DNA from: a virus
DNA length: 54,529 bases
IMG/VR virus record: IMGVR_UViG_3300035725_000003
Coordinates: 1 to 54,529 of that record
Reading direction: 5' to 3' (one strand)
In this document: positions 54,423-54,529 of the stretch, piece after piece
Layout: each line of letters starts with the position of its first letter
Numbering within the stretch: the first letter of the stretch is position 1
Made by a program: the position numbers and the translations under genes
Notes under the pieces: model-generated
What the model was told of the DNA's origin: nothing
The model's input: the letters and a program-made list of their open reading frames with translations, nothing else
Database searches by the model: none

Positions 54423-54529
54423 TACCATTCCATTCTTTCGACCGCTTTCCGAATCTCCCGCTTGATCCGGCGACGGTCGGCATTGGGGTAAAGGCTAATA
54501 ACTTCTACTTGCGCGAGGTATTCCGCGCG
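54403..54529. repeat. Right copy of 127-bp terminal redundancy
   Basis: Identical to 1-127. See the left copy; joins the window into a circle of about 54,402 bp. Confidence 0.93.

Overview
The window is one complete, circularly closed genome of a temperate podovirus. Its first 127 bases (1-127) are identical to its last 127 (54403-54529), so the unique genome is about 54,402 bp. A translationally coupled gene pair runs cleanly across the join, which supports the circle. High GC, a GapR (DUF2312) homologue, a PraR-like regulator and the style of its MT-A70 and DUF5131 genes suggest an alphaproteobacterial host, probably in the Hyphomicrobiales (Bradyrhizobium/Rhodopseudomonas-like). That host call is inference from gene content.

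Layout. (1) Immunity centre, 13.0-13.8 kb: a rightward XRE repressor (13381-13689) sits between two pairs of ATTTC-N5-GAAAT operators. One pair faces a leftward early operon that begins with a Cro-like gene; the other faces a rightward operon. (2) Leftward early operon, 13.3 to 4.1 kb: small regulators, a ParB/MT-A70 fusion, an HAD phosphatase, DUF4326, GapR, a Myb-like DNA-binding protein, a beta-class DNA methyltransferase, a winged-helix replication initiator carrying iterons inside its gene, and a NusG/RfaH-like protein. It ends at a run of hairpins closed by a terminator (3994-4015). (3) Rightward operon, 13.8-26.5 kb: about 35 mostly tiny genes, with a RecA-like ATPase, an HNH-type nuclease, a C5 cytosine methyltransferase, DUF5131, and an overlapping excisionase/integrase pair. 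(4) Late operon, leftward from TerS (3811) through TerL, an O-antigen ligase-like membrane protein, across the join, then a SpeD-like protein, an ATP-grasp enzyme, portal, scaffold, capsid, P22 gp4/gp10-like proteins, ejection proteins, fibres, a GH19-type endolysin and many small membrane proteins, ending near 26562.

How it works together: the repressor holds both early operons off. Replication would start at iterons in the initiator gene, and a NusG paralogue encoded just before the terminator could let polymerase run into the late operon. The head/tail gene order follows P22, but seven proteins in the late region carry Sec-type signal peptides, which virion proteins do not normally have. 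The most unusual item is the coupled SpeD-like/ATP-grasp pair next to portal, a candidate polyamine-related or ligation pathway of unknown purpose. Two early genes share identical start and end segments around unrelated cores, with a structured RNA-like element at their stop codons.
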